The notes: generated by a model from the sequence alone, not told the origin. Positions 1 to 5,834 are shown, numbered from the stretch's first letter. The stretch is 5,834 nt of DNA from Rubrobacter sp. (GCA_013815485.1 JACDGB010000134.1:1-5834); one strand, 5' to 3'. Numbers and translations are program-made.

Positions 1-264
1 TTCGAGGTTCATCCTGCTCTCGTAGAGGGTGAAGGCGGAGGGCGAGGCAAGGGCCGTGGGCACGCCAAGCAGCACTTCGAAGAGGTACTTGGCGTACAGT
101 GCGGCGTTGTCGGAGGTTCCCCGGGCCGCGATCATCACGGACCGAAGATCGCCCTGCCGCAAGACGCGCGACGCCGACAATACCTCGTCCCACCCCTCAT
201 CGAGGATACGCTCGAGGACCTCAGGTTGCTCGCGTATCTCAGCAGACATCTTGCTACCGGACAT
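1..264 (-). CDS. SIS-domain sugar-phosphate isomerase/deaminase (NagB-II/GlmS-isomerase-like), N-terminal part only
   Basis: The gene runs off the left edge of the window, leaving the first 88 codons. The visible protein opens with an acidic helix containing EIREQPEVLERIL (residues 9-21), typical of the start of GlmS-isomerase-like and AgaS-like SIS proteins. Residues 47-63 hold ARGTSDNAALYAKYLFE, the first strand, Ser-rich sugar-phosphate loop and helix of a SIS domain. There is no N-terminal glutaminase domain, so this is not full GlmS. Family members either deaminate and isomerise glucosamine-6-phosphate to fructose-6-phosphate or act on related amino-sugar phosphates; next to nagA the first role is likely (inference). 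The ATG at 264 follows a GGGAGGGGTGAG stretch. ATGs at 282 and 249 are also in frame, but the latter has no clear Shine-Dalgarno sequence. The start overlaps the 3' end of nagA by 11 nt, which suggests translational coupling. The exact substrate cannot be fixed from this fragment. Confidence 0.85.
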   Translation of the reverse strand, partial: MSGSKMSAEIREQPEVLERILDEGWDEVLSASRVLRQGDLRSVMIAARGTSDNAALYAKYLFEVLLGVPTALASPSAFTLYESRMNLE

Positions 265-676
265 GGCTCTCACCCCTCCCATGGTATACGGTCTCGCCAG
301 CCACGACGGTCTCCTCTACCATACCCTCCGTGCTGAGGACCACCAGGTCGGCATCGGCCCCCGGCGTTATTCTTCCGGCAAGCCAGGAGATGGCGGTGGG
401 CAGCAAGGACGTCACGCCGGTCTTCGGGAGCTCGCGGCTTAAAGCCTCCAAGGCCTTCGCGTCCGGCCCAACGTCGATCCCGAAGGCGCCGTTTATCTGC
501 AGGTCGATGAAGCCAGGACAGCTAAACCCCGACTCCTCGCGACACTTGGACGGTAGCTCTGAGGAACGCGGCGAGCGCATGACGTCGAGGATCTTGCCAT
601 CCTCAACAACCATCGCTGTCCGGACTAGCGGTTCGGGTGCGAGAACATTACCGACGAGGGCGCGGGGTCCAGTCAG
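254..676 (-). pseudogene. nagA: N-acetylglucosamine-6-phosphate deacetylase with large in-frame internal deletion
   Basis: Intact NagA is about 380 residues and removes acetate from N-acetylglucosamine-6-phosphate in the cytoplasm. Here only about 140 codons remain. The first part is a normal NagA N-terminus: a small beta domain (LTGPRALVGN, later MVVEDGKILDV), then PGFIDLQINGAFGIDV and LPKTGVTSLLPTAIS. After TAIS the frame passes at about 377-388 straight into LAGRITPGADADLVVL, the conserved C-terminal tail of the family. About 240-250 residues that normally carry the metal-binding Glu and His residues, the catalytic Asp and the substrate-binding loop are absent, so deacetylase activity is very unlikely. 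The frame stays open and still ends by overlapping the SIS gene. No ATG, GTG or TTG lies in frame upstream of the ATG at 613, yet NagA-like residues continue upstream of it. A CTG at 676 preceded by AAGGGAG (690-684, 7-nt spacing) is the best start. Identity is confident; whether the deletion is natural or an assembly fault cannot be told from the sequence alone. Confidence 0.85.
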
Positions 677-728
677 AAGGAATCTCCCTTCGCTGACATC
701 GTGGCTCTGTCAGCCGGCGTCGACTTCT

Positions 729-2174
729 CTATGGCCGCTGCTCGCGCCCCGAACCCGTGGCGCTCGCGGTAGCCGCCTCTCCCTCCTCCGGCCAGCGGCC
801 ACCGTTGTACCAGTAGCCGCGGATGTCTTCGAGCTGGCGTCCCTTCGTCTCGGGGGCCAAAATGTACACGAAGACAAATGCGAGTGCGGACAGCGTAGCG
901 AAGATAGCGAAAGTCCACGCTCCGCCCAGCGCGCCGAGCGCGCTGAGGAACACGATGCCGATGACGATGTTCGCTGCCAGGTCCGAGGTCAGCATGGCCG
1001 AACCGCCCTGCGTACGAAGCCGGGCGGGGAAGCTTTCGGAAGCGTAGGCCCAGACGAGGGAGCCGTAACCGAAGTTGAAAGCCATGGTGAAGAGCAGGAT
1101 GCCGATGATGGCCAGCACCGGCGAGGGGCCCGTGGCGAAAGCGACGACGAGCACGACGCTAGCGATACCCATGGCGGTGATCCCGCCCAGCAGGATAGGT
1201 CTGCGCCCTAACCTGTCGACCAGGAAGAAGGACACCACAACGGCCGCGACGGCGAACAACTGGATGACGGCCGTCACGAGGATCGCTCCGCGCGGGCTCT
1301 CTACGCCCACCTGCTGGACAATCGTCGGGCTGTAGTAGACGATCGCGTTGATCCCGGTGATCTGCACCAGAAAGCCCAGGCCCACGACAAAGGTTCCGGC
1401 CCTCCTGAAGCGCCCGCGGAAGAGCTCGGACAAGCTGCCCTGCTCGTCGTAGCTCAGATCCCTCTCGATTATGTCGGCTTCTTCCTCAGGATCCACGTCG
1501 GGATCTACCCGCCGCAGTACCTCCACCGCCTCGGCCCGCCGGCCTTGCATCATGAGCCCGCGAGCCGTGTCCGGCAGGCGTAGGACCAGGACGAGCACGA
1601 TTATGGCGGGAATCGCCGCGAGCGAGAGGATCAGGCGCCAACTTTCGGTGCCGGATAGCGCCAGCCCGACGAAGTAAGCGGTGGCTATGCCCGAGACGGT
1701 AGCTATCTGGAAGGTGACCAGCATGGAACCCCGGACGCTCTTTGGGGCCGACTCCGCAATGTACGCCGGAGCGGTCACAATGGAGAGGCCGATGATGAGC
1801 CCGAGGAGAAACCTGACGCCCGTCAGGAACCACTCGTTGAAGGCGACGCCTTGCAGACCCGTGAAGGCGGCGTAGCCGAGGGCCACGAGGATCATAGTGT
1901 TCTTGCGGCCGAACCTGTTGATTATATGACCGGCGACGAAGGCGCCGATCAGCTGCCCGACCACCACCGAGGTTGTCACCACGGAAATCTGGAACGCGGT
2001 GAGCTGGAAGTCCTCCCCCAAAAAGAGGATCGCGGTCGCGATGGAGCCCAGATCATAGCCGTAGATCAGACCTATCATCGAGGCCGCCAGCACGATAAGT
2101 ATGTTTGCCCGCGTCGCATGCGAACGGCCACTAGCAGCACCCGTGTCAGAACGACGTGGCGCTCTCTCGCTCAT
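729..2174 (-). CDS. MFS sugar porter (XylE/GLUT-type) with 12 predicted membrane segments
   Basis: This 481-residue integral membrane protein has the signatures of the sugar porter family of the major facilitator superfamily: GYD in the first membrane helix (39-41), RFGRK in the 2-3 loop (87-91), PAYIAES (136-142), a PDTARGL form of the PESPRWL motif (201-207), QITGINAIVYYSP in helix 7 (271-283), DRLGRRP in the 8-9 loop (320-326), SESFPARLR-like residues after helix 10 (379-387) and PETKGR (441-446). Its length and the central cytoplasmic loop (about 200-258) are normal. Members move monosaccharides by proton symport or facilitated diffusion. The operon suggests an amino sugar such as N-acetylglucosamine (inference). 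It would deliver unphosphorylated sugar, which explains the kinase gene upstream. The start at 2174 is well supported by GAAGGAGG ending 6 nt upstream. The C-terminal tail (about 447-481) is hydrophilic. The nagA remnant follows after about 50 nt, so the two are likely co-transcribed. Confidence 0.93.
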   Translation of the reverse strand: MSERAPRRSDTGAASGRSHATRANILIVLAASMIGLIYGYDLGSIATAILFLGEDFQLTAFQISVVTTSVVVGQLIGAFVAGHIINRFGRKNTMILVALGYAAFTGLQGVAFNEWFLTGVRFLLGLIIGLSIVTAPAYIAESAPKSVRGSMLVTFQIATVSGIATAYFVGLALSGTESWRLILSLAAIPAIIVLVLVLRLPDTARGLMMQGRRAEAVEVLRRVDPDVDPEEEADIIERDLSYDEQGSLSELFRGRFRRAGTFVVGLGFLVQITGINAIVYYSPTIVQQVGVESPRGAILVTAVIQLFAVAAVVVSFFLVDRLGRRPILLGGITAMGIASVVLVVAFATGPSPVLAIIGILLFTMAFNFGYGSLVWAYASESFPARLRTQGGSAMLTSDLAANIVIGIVFLSALGALGGAWTFAIFATLSALAFVFVYILAPETKGRQLEDIRGYWYNGGRWPEEGEAATASATGSGREQRP

Positions 2175-2212
2175 CTTTCTCCTCCTTCAACTCTGCATTA
2201 TGGAGTCTTCCA

Positions 2213-2247
2213 CCGAGCGCTACGCATCTTACTTTGTTTGCGCTCGG
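2213..2247. repeat. 8-bp perfect inverted repeat upstream of the transporter gene, possible operator
   Basis: The arms CCGAGCGC (2213-2220) and GCGCTCGG (2240-2247) are perfectly complementary and separated by 19 nt that are richer in A and T than the surroundings. The repeat lies 38-73 nt upstream of the MFS start codon. On the minus strand a CATAAT hexamer (2202-2197) sits just downstream and could be a -10 element. No good -35 box accompanies it; the expected -35 position falls at the proximal arm of the repeat. That layout would suit a regulator-dependent promoter. It has no T-run, so it does not look like an intrinsic terminator. The dyad is directly visible; the operator role is inference. 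Confidence 0.35.
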
Positions 2248-2419
2248 AAGGAAACAGGAGAACTCGGCAGCAACGTGGAGCTTGTAGAGTGACTGTGGGA
2301 TGAATCCTACCCGACAGGCCGTAAACTGCGATGTCGAGGGGTTCCGTCGAAGGGTCCCCTCCCCACGTCTTGTCCGCCCATCCTCCTGTCCTTCCCCGGC
2401 AGTTTCCACGCGACGGCGC

Positions 2420-3382
2420 CTAGCGGGTCGCGGACACGCCAAGAACGTACTCTTCATCTTCGCCTCGGGCGAGCGCGGCGGCACCCAGCATCCCCGATCT
2501 GGCTCCCAGAGTGGCCTCCCTTACCTCTACCAAATCCCTCGAAGGCGAGTGCGACCGCAGCCGTAGCTCCCTGCGAGCAGGTTCTAATACTAAATCTCCT
2601 GCCTCCGAGACACCCCCACCTATCGCGATCACCTCCGGGTCAAAGATGTTCACGAAGGTCGCGAGGCCTATCCCGAGCCAGGTCCCCGTCTCCTGCAGCA
2701 CCTTCACAGAGGCCTCGTCTCCTCGGCGCGCAAGATCGAGCACGTCTTCCCCGAGCGGTGCCCGCTTCGCCGCGAGCCTCCCCAACCCCGAGTCTGGTCG
2801 CTCGCTGGCCACCTTCTTAGCACGACGCGCTATGGCGGTGCCAGAGGCGAGAGCCTCGAGGCATCCCCGGTTGCCGCATCCGCAGCGGGGGCCGGCGGGC
2901 TGTACGGTGATGTGCCCCAGCTCCCCACCTGTCCCCCGGGCGCCCCTTAGCAGAACACCGTGCGAGATGACTCCTCCACCCACTCCCGTCCCCAGGGTCA
3001 CAAGGACCAGGTCCTCGACGTCCTTGCCCGCGCCGAAGCGGAACTCTCCCCAGGCCGCGGCGTTGGCGTCGTTCTCGACCGTTACCGGCAGTCCCGTGCG
3101 GCCACCCAGCTCCTCCTTGAGAGGTATGCCCTCGATTGCCTCGAGGTTGGCAGCACTCAAGACCTTATTTTCGCGGGCCAGGATGAAGCCAGGGACGGCG
3201 AGGCAAACACCGCCTACCTCGTATCCTCTCCTGACCTCTGCGATAGCCTCGGCGATGGTCGAGAGTAGCAGTTCCCGGACGTTTTCCGTCGGGTACTTCA
3301 CCTCACTTAGGAGCTTGCCCTGCGGTGAGATGACCCCGGCGGCGACCTTTGTCCCCCCCACATCCACCCCTATGGCATTCAT
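2420..3382 (-). CDS. ROK-family sugar kinase (glucokinase or amino-sugar kinase)
   Basis: This 320-residue cytoplasmic protein has a complete set of ROK kinase motifs: the phosphate-1 loop DVGGTK (7-12), the sugar-binding and catalytic segment ENDANAA (103-109, Asp105 as the expected base), GTGVGGG (131-137), GGELGH (152-157) with zinc-ligand His157, and the zinc-binding cysteines 167, 169 and 174 in the CGCGNRGC segment. FDPEVIAIGGGVS (248-260) forms the adenosine side. There is no N-terminal helix-turn-helix, so it is an enzyme and not a NagC/Mlc-type repressor. ROK kinases phosphorylate glucose, N-acetylglucosamine, N-acetylmannosamine and others at position 6 using ATP. Beside nagA, a SIS deaminase and a non-PTS porter, N-acetylglucosamine kinase is the most economical guess, but sequence alone does not separate it from glucokinase. 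The ATG at 3382 is 8 nt from a modest GGTGAG. It is the first gene of the leftward cluster. Confidence 0.93.
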   Translation of the reverse strand: MNAIGVDVGGTKVAAGVISPQGKLLSEVKYPTENVRELLLSTIAEAIAEVRRGYEVGGVCLAVPGFILARENKVLSAANLEAIEGIPLKEELGGRTGLPVTVENDANAAAWGEFRFGAGKDVEDLVLVTLGTGVGGGVISHGVLLRGARGTGGELGHITVQPAGPRCGCGNRGCLEALASGTAIARRAKKVASERPDSGLGRLAAKRAPLGEDVLDLARRGDEASVKVLQETGTWLGIGLATFVNIFDPEVIAIGGGVSEAGDLVLEPARRELRLRSHSPSRDLVEVREATLGARSGMLGAAALARGEDEEYVLGVSATR

Positions 3383-3465
3383 CGCTTCGTCTCACCACCC
3401 TGTTAGACCCTGTCCATGCGCCGCTTCCATGTCCTCGCCACACCCTCAAGCGAGCACTCCATGGG

Positions 3466-3512
3466 GACGAGGAGTAGTCGTCTTACTGTATTCTAGTTGC
3501 AAGTGAAGCAAC
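3466..3512. promoter_or_regulatory. Divergent promoter region with two small dyads and a possible -10 box
   Basis: The 3383-3546 interval separates the leftward kinase cluster from the rightward dehydrogenase and must hold promoters for both. Two dyads with 5-bp arms and 7-nt spacers are visible: GACGA-N7-TCGTC (3466-3482) and GTTGC-N7-GCAAC (3496-3512), with centres 30 bp apart. The complement of 3490-3495 reads TAGAAT, a 5/6 match to a -10 hexamer for the leftward genes, immediately beside the second dyad. No convincing -35 box is present in either direction. The arms differ, so the dyads are not obviously sites for one protein, and 5-bp arms can occur by chance. The need for promoters here is firm; the exact elements are tentative. 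Confidence 0.35.
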
Positions 3513-3546
3513 ATGGTGACGCCGGCCACGAGCGTAAGGGGTGACG

Positions 3547-4347
3547 ATGCGATTCCAAGGTTGTGTGGCCATCATTACGGGTGGCGGCTCAGGACTCGGA
3601 CGAGTTCTGGCACACCGTTTCGCGGCTGAGGGGGCTGCCATCGTCGTCGCTGACGTGGTAGGTCAGCGCGCGAGAGCGGTAGCCGATGAGATCTCTGAGG
3701 CGGGCGGAAAGTCTTTGGCACAGACGACGGATGTAACCAGGGCAGCTGATGTCGAAGCCATGGTCATGGCGGCACGGGATGAGTTCGGACCCGTGGACAT
3801 ACTCGTCAACAATGCGGCGCAGGCAACGGATGCGGACTTCCTCGATGTGGGCGAGGAGACCTGGGACGGGGACGTCGCGGTCACGTTGAAGGGCTCATTC
3901 CTCTGCTCGCAAGCCGTGCTCGCGGACATGACGAAGAACGGGTCAGGGGTCATCCTCAACATCAGCTCGGTGAACGCCCTCGGTTACTACGGCAACGAAG
4001 CTTACAGTGCGGCCAAGGCCGGGATCCTGAACCTGACGAGGAGCCTGGCGGTGCGCTACGGGCCCTTCGGTGTGCGCGTGAACGCCATAGCTCCCGGCAC
4101 TCTCAAGACGCCGGCCTGGGAACAGCGTCAGCAGAAGGATCCCGGCGTCTTCGAGCGGGTCGCCAAATGGTATCCGCTCGGCCGCGTCGGCGAGCCGGAA
4201 GACGTGGCCGGAGCCGTCCTCTTCCTGGCGTCGGACGAGGCTGCCTGGATCTCCGGCGCCGTACTGCCCGTGGACGGTGGTCTCACCGCCGGCAATATGC
4301 AGATGATGCAGGAGATAATCAAAGGACCCAAGGACCACATTCAGTAA
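3547..4347 (+). CDS. Classical short-chain dehydrogenase/reductase, NAD-type
   Basis: This 266-residue Rossmann-fold oxidoreductase has the classical SDR motifs: TGGGSGLG (11-18) for dinucleotide binding, Asp36 at the end of the second strand (favouring NAD(H) over NADP(H)), DVT (62-64), NNAA (88-91), catalytic Ser140, Tyr153 and Lys157 (YSAAK), and an APGTLKTP segment after strand six. The position that usually holds the tetrad Asn is Thr113 (VTLKGSF). The C-terminus closes with the usual SGAVLPVDGG and then a tail of about 20 residues. Substrate cannot be read from the sequence; sugar, polyol, sterol and oxoacyl-ACP enzymes all share this pattern. The neighbours make a sugar or sugar-derived alcohol plausible (inference). 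A GTG at 3541 is in frame, but AAGGGG (3536-3541) is 5 nt from the ATG at 3547 and would abut the GTG, so 3547 is chosen. It is the first gene of the rightward unit. Confidence 0.92.
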   Translation: MRFQGCVAIITGGGSGLGRVLAHRFAAEGAAIVVADVVGQRARAVADEISEAGGKSLAQTTDVTRAADVEAMVMAARDEFGPVDILVNNAAQATDADFLDVGEETWDGDVAVTLKGSFLCSQAVLADMTKNGSGVILNISSVNALGYYGNEAYSAAKAGILNLTRSLAVRYGPFGVRVNAIAPGTLKTPAWEQRQQKDPGVFERVAKWYPLGRVGEPEDVAGAVLFLASDEAAWISGAVLPVDGGLTAGNMQMMQEIIKGPKDHIQ

Positions 4348-4391
4348 AGACGACCCCGACCGGTCCTAATGCGCAATACGATTCTCCGTGC

Positions 4392-4421
4392 TTGATGGCT
4401 CCGCCTCCGGTCGTGTAGTCT
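4392..4421 (+). promoter_or_regulatory. Possible sigma-70-type promoter for the barrel-protein gene
   Basis: TTGATG (4392-4397) and TAGTCT (4416-4421) are spaced 18 nt apart. The first is a fair -35 match (4/6); the second is a weak -10 match. Transcription would be expected to start about 7 nt after the -10 box, which falls on the A of the ATG at 4428. If so, the mRNA would be leaderless, matching the absence of a Shine-Dalgarno sequence before that ATG. The SDR gene ends only 80 nt upstream, so read-through from it is equally possible. Confidence 0.3.
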
Positions 4422-4427
4422 TGTTGC

Positions 4428-5657
4428 ATGGAGACATCGATGCTCGCGTTTGCCACCGACCTCCACGACGAGGGATTAGACGCGGTTCTAGGCAACGTCC
4501 AGGAGCGGGCGGGGGTAGACGGGCTGACGCTGGCGGTGGCCTATCATGACGCCCGGGACCTCTTCCCCCACAACCCCCTCCACAAGGTCCGTTACCTGGA
4601 GGGGGGTGCCGTCTTTTTCCGACCCGATGAATCTCTCTATGAGGGTCTTCAACTCCAACCACGCGTCGCCGAGCTGGCCCAGACGGTCGATCCTCTCGGC
4701 GATCTCTGCGCGGCTGCCGGCGAGCGGGGAATGGACGTCAACGCGTGGGTGGTCTTCCTGCACAGCGACCGGCTCGGCTTTGCGCACCCCGAGTGCTCTA
4801 CGCAGAACGCGTTCGGGGACCGCTACCTTACAGATCTATGCCCTTCCAACCCGGAGGTGCGGGCGTACGCGCGCGCTCTCGCCTCAGACGTCGCACGCTA
4901 CGGCATCTCGACGATCCTCGGGGAGTCGCTCCACTTTCACGGTCTGACGCACGGCTACCACCACGAGCGCTACTTCGAGGAGTTGGGAACCGTGGGGACC
5001 TACCTGCTCGGTCTGTGCTTCTGCGCCCATTGCCTCGCGGCGGCCCGCCGGGCCGGGGTCGATGCCGAGATGGTCCATCGCTTTGTCCGCGACGAACTGG
5101 AACGCCGGTTTGCGGGTGATGGCAGTAGCGATGGCCCAGAAGAGCTTACGCGAGATCTTCTCGTGACCTTGGAGGACCAGCAGCTGTTGGGATACCTCGA
5201 CGCACGGGTAGAGACGGTCACCTCGCTCGTGGCCGAGGTGTCGGCGGCCGCAGGCGAGGATACGAGCGTCGCTTTTCTGGATCTCTCGGGGGCGGAGAAA
5301 GGCTTCGCGACGGGGCAGCCCGCGGGCGATGCCGCTCCCACGATCGGCTGGCAGTTCGGCATCGACGTGGCCTCGCTGGCGGAGGCCTGCGACATCATAG
5401 AGGCAACGGGATACGCCGCGGACCCCGATCGACTGAGAGCCGACCTCGATGCTTACCAGCCCCTGCTAACGGATCCCTCACAACTGGGCCTCATTCTTCG
5501 TCCCATGCCCCCCGACTGCCGATCGGCCGATAACCTGGCTGCAAAGATCGCCCTTGCGCGCGAGCGGGGGCTAAAGCGCGTCGACTTCTACCACTACGGG
5601 TTCTGTCGGCTGCGCTCTCTGGACTGGGTGCGGCAGTCCCTCACATCCACCTCCTGA
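4428..5657 (+). CDS. Uncharacterised probable TIM-barrel, glycoside-hydrolase-like protein
   Basis: I do not recognise this 409-residue protein as a named family. It has no signal peptide or membrane segment, so it should be cytoplasmic. The pattern of short hydrophobic strands alternating with helices (LTLAVAYH 33-40, VNAWVVFLH 104-112, STILGESLHFH 161-171, SVAFLDLSG 280-288, LGLILRPM 353-360, RVDFYHYGF 384-392) suggests a (beta/alpha)8 barrel. The segment TDLCPSNPEVRAYARAL (135-151) resembles the region after strand three or four in glycoside-hydrolase-like families, and ESLHFHGLTHGYHHERYF (166-183) is rich in His and contains a candidate acidic catalytic residue, Glu166. Cys197, Cys199 and Cys202 form CFCAHC, a possible metal site or structural motif. 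It could act on sugars or glycosides supplied by the neighbouring cluster (inference). The ATG at 4428 has no Shine-Dalgarno sequence. An in-frame ATG at 4440 has GGAG 6 nt upstream and would remove four residues. It follows the SDR gene by 80 nt on the same strand. Confidence 0.8.
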   Translation: METSMLAFATDLHDEGLDAVLGNVQERAGVDGLTLAVAYHDARDLFPHNPLHKVRYLEGGAVFFRPDESLYEGLQLQPRVAELAQTVDPLGDLCAAAGERGMDVNAWVVFLHSDRLGFAHPECSTQNAFGDRYLTDLCPSNPEVRAYARALASDVARYGISTILGESLHFHGLTHGYHHERYFEELGTVGTYLLGLCFCAHCLAAARRAGVDAEMVHRFVRDELERRFAGDGSSDGPEELTRDLLVTLEDQQLLGYLDARVETVTSLVAEVSAAAGEDTSVAFLDLSGAEKGFATGQPAGDAAPTIGWQFGIDVASLAEACDIIEATGYAADPDRLRADLDAYQPLLTDPSQLGLILRPMPPDCRSADNLAAKIALARERGLKRVDFYHYGFCRLRSLDWVRQSLTSTS

Positions 5658-5699
5658 GTCCCGCTCTCGTTCCGCTCTCCCCAGCGGTGTTCACGGTCT

Positions 5700-5834
5700 T
5701 TACTCGCTGATCGCGGCTATGCAATCGACCTCCACCAGGATGCCGAGCAGGGCGGTGGCCACGGTGGTACGGGCCGGAGGATCGTCCTGGAAGAACTCCT
5801 TGTAGACGTCGTTGAAGTCCGCGAACCGGGTAAG
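5700..5834 (-). CDS. ridA: RidA-family (YjgF/YER057c/UK114) enamine/imine deaminase, C-terminal part only
   Basis: The last 44 codons of this gene enter from the right edge. The residues FNDVYKEFF, DDPPARTTV and GILVEVDCIAAI are the family's conserved C-terminal half: the Arg of PPARTTV is the residue that binds the substrate carboxylate, and the VEVDCIAAI strand ends the small trimeric fold. RidA proteins hydrolyse reactive enamine/imine intermediates, such as 2-aminoacrylate made by PLP enzymes, and are cytoplasmic. The stop codon is TAA at 5702-5700. It is convergent with the barrel-protein gene, with 42 nt between the two stops, so it belongs to a different transcript. It could be a general housekeeping copy or part of an amino-compound catabolic cluster to the right; the window does not show which. 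Confidence 0.88.
   Translation of the reverse strand, partial: LTRFADFNDVYKEFFQDDPPARTTVATALLGILVEVDCIAAISE

Noticed and set aside
99..1211. Long plus-strand open frame of 370 codons covering nagA and the end of the transporter gene.
   Set aside because: Its translation is rich in Arg, Ser and Pro with no recognisable motif, and it lies antisense to a clear MFS gene and the nagA remnant. It is a typical shadow frame in GC-rich DNA.
2341..2365. GGGG...CCCC potential hairpin downstream of the kinase stop.
   Set aside because: The stem has internal mismatches and no T-run in the direction of transcription.
2146..2484. Possible small minus-strand gene of 112 codons in the kinase-porter gap.
   Set aside because: It overlaps the ends of both flanking genes, has no clear ribosome binding site, and its low-complexity basic translation resembles nothing known.
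2511..3506. Plus-strand open frame of 331 codons opposite the kinase gene.
   Set aside because: The opposite strand carries a complete ROK kinase with all motifs. This frame is Ser/Pro/Arg-biased and has no domain signature.
4354..4413. CGACCGG and CCGGTCG arms in the gap before the barrel-protein gene, together with the GACCGGTC palindrome.
   Set aside because: The arms are more than 40 nt apart and made of motifs common in GC-rich DNA. Nothing links them to a function.
5672..5687. CCGCT-N6-AGCGG hairpin between the two convergent stop codons, a possible bidirectional terminator.
   Set aside because: The stem is only 5 bp and there is no run of T on either side, so it does not meet the pattern of an intrinsic terminator. 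A terminator is expected here but cannot be shown.

Overview
This is a GC-rich window of dense, short-gapped bacterial genes. The GC content, codon use and gene content (amino-sugar catabolism with a non-PTS sugar porter, and one possibly leaderless gene) would suit a high-GC Gram-positive such as an actinobacterium of the Rubrobacter type, but no taxonomic marker is present, so the placement is only an impression.

Left half (1-3382, all minus strand). Read in the direction of transcription, the genes are a ROK-family sugar kinase (3382-2420), a 245-bp gap with a strong inverted repeat, a sugar-porter MFS transporter (2174-729), an internally deleted N-acetylglucosamine-6-phosphate deacetylase gene nagA (676-254), and the first 88 codons of a SIS-domain sugar-phosphate isomerase/deaminase (264 to the window edge). 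The order fits a route of uptake of free N-acetylglucosamine or a related amino sugar, phosphorylation, deacetylation, then deamination and isomerisation towards fructose-6-phosphate. The deacetylase step is broken: the nagA frame joins the family's N-terminal region directly to its C-terminal tail, in frame, without the catalytic barrel. It also lacks an ordinary start codon and seems to begin at CTG behind a good Shine-Dalgarno sequence.

Centre (3383-3546). This is a divergent intergenic region of about 160 bp that must hold the promoters for the kinase side and for the plus-strand genes. It contains two small dyads, one overlapping a possible minus-strand -10 box.

Right half. On the plus strand lie a classical NAD-type short-chain dehydrogenase (3547-4347) and, after an 80-bp gap with its own possible promoter, a 409-residue protein (4428-5657) that I do not recognise as a named family. 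It looks like a cytoplasmic TIM-barrel, glycoside-hydrolase-like protein with a CxCxxC motif and a His-rich segment. A RidA-family enzyme imine deaminase enters convergently from the right edge on the minus strand (5834-5700). No RNA genes, insertion sequences, CRISPR arrays or integration sites were seen.

The main points of interest are the in-frame nagA deletion with its CTG start, and the uncharacterised barrel protein paired with the dehydrogenase next to an amino-sugar operon.
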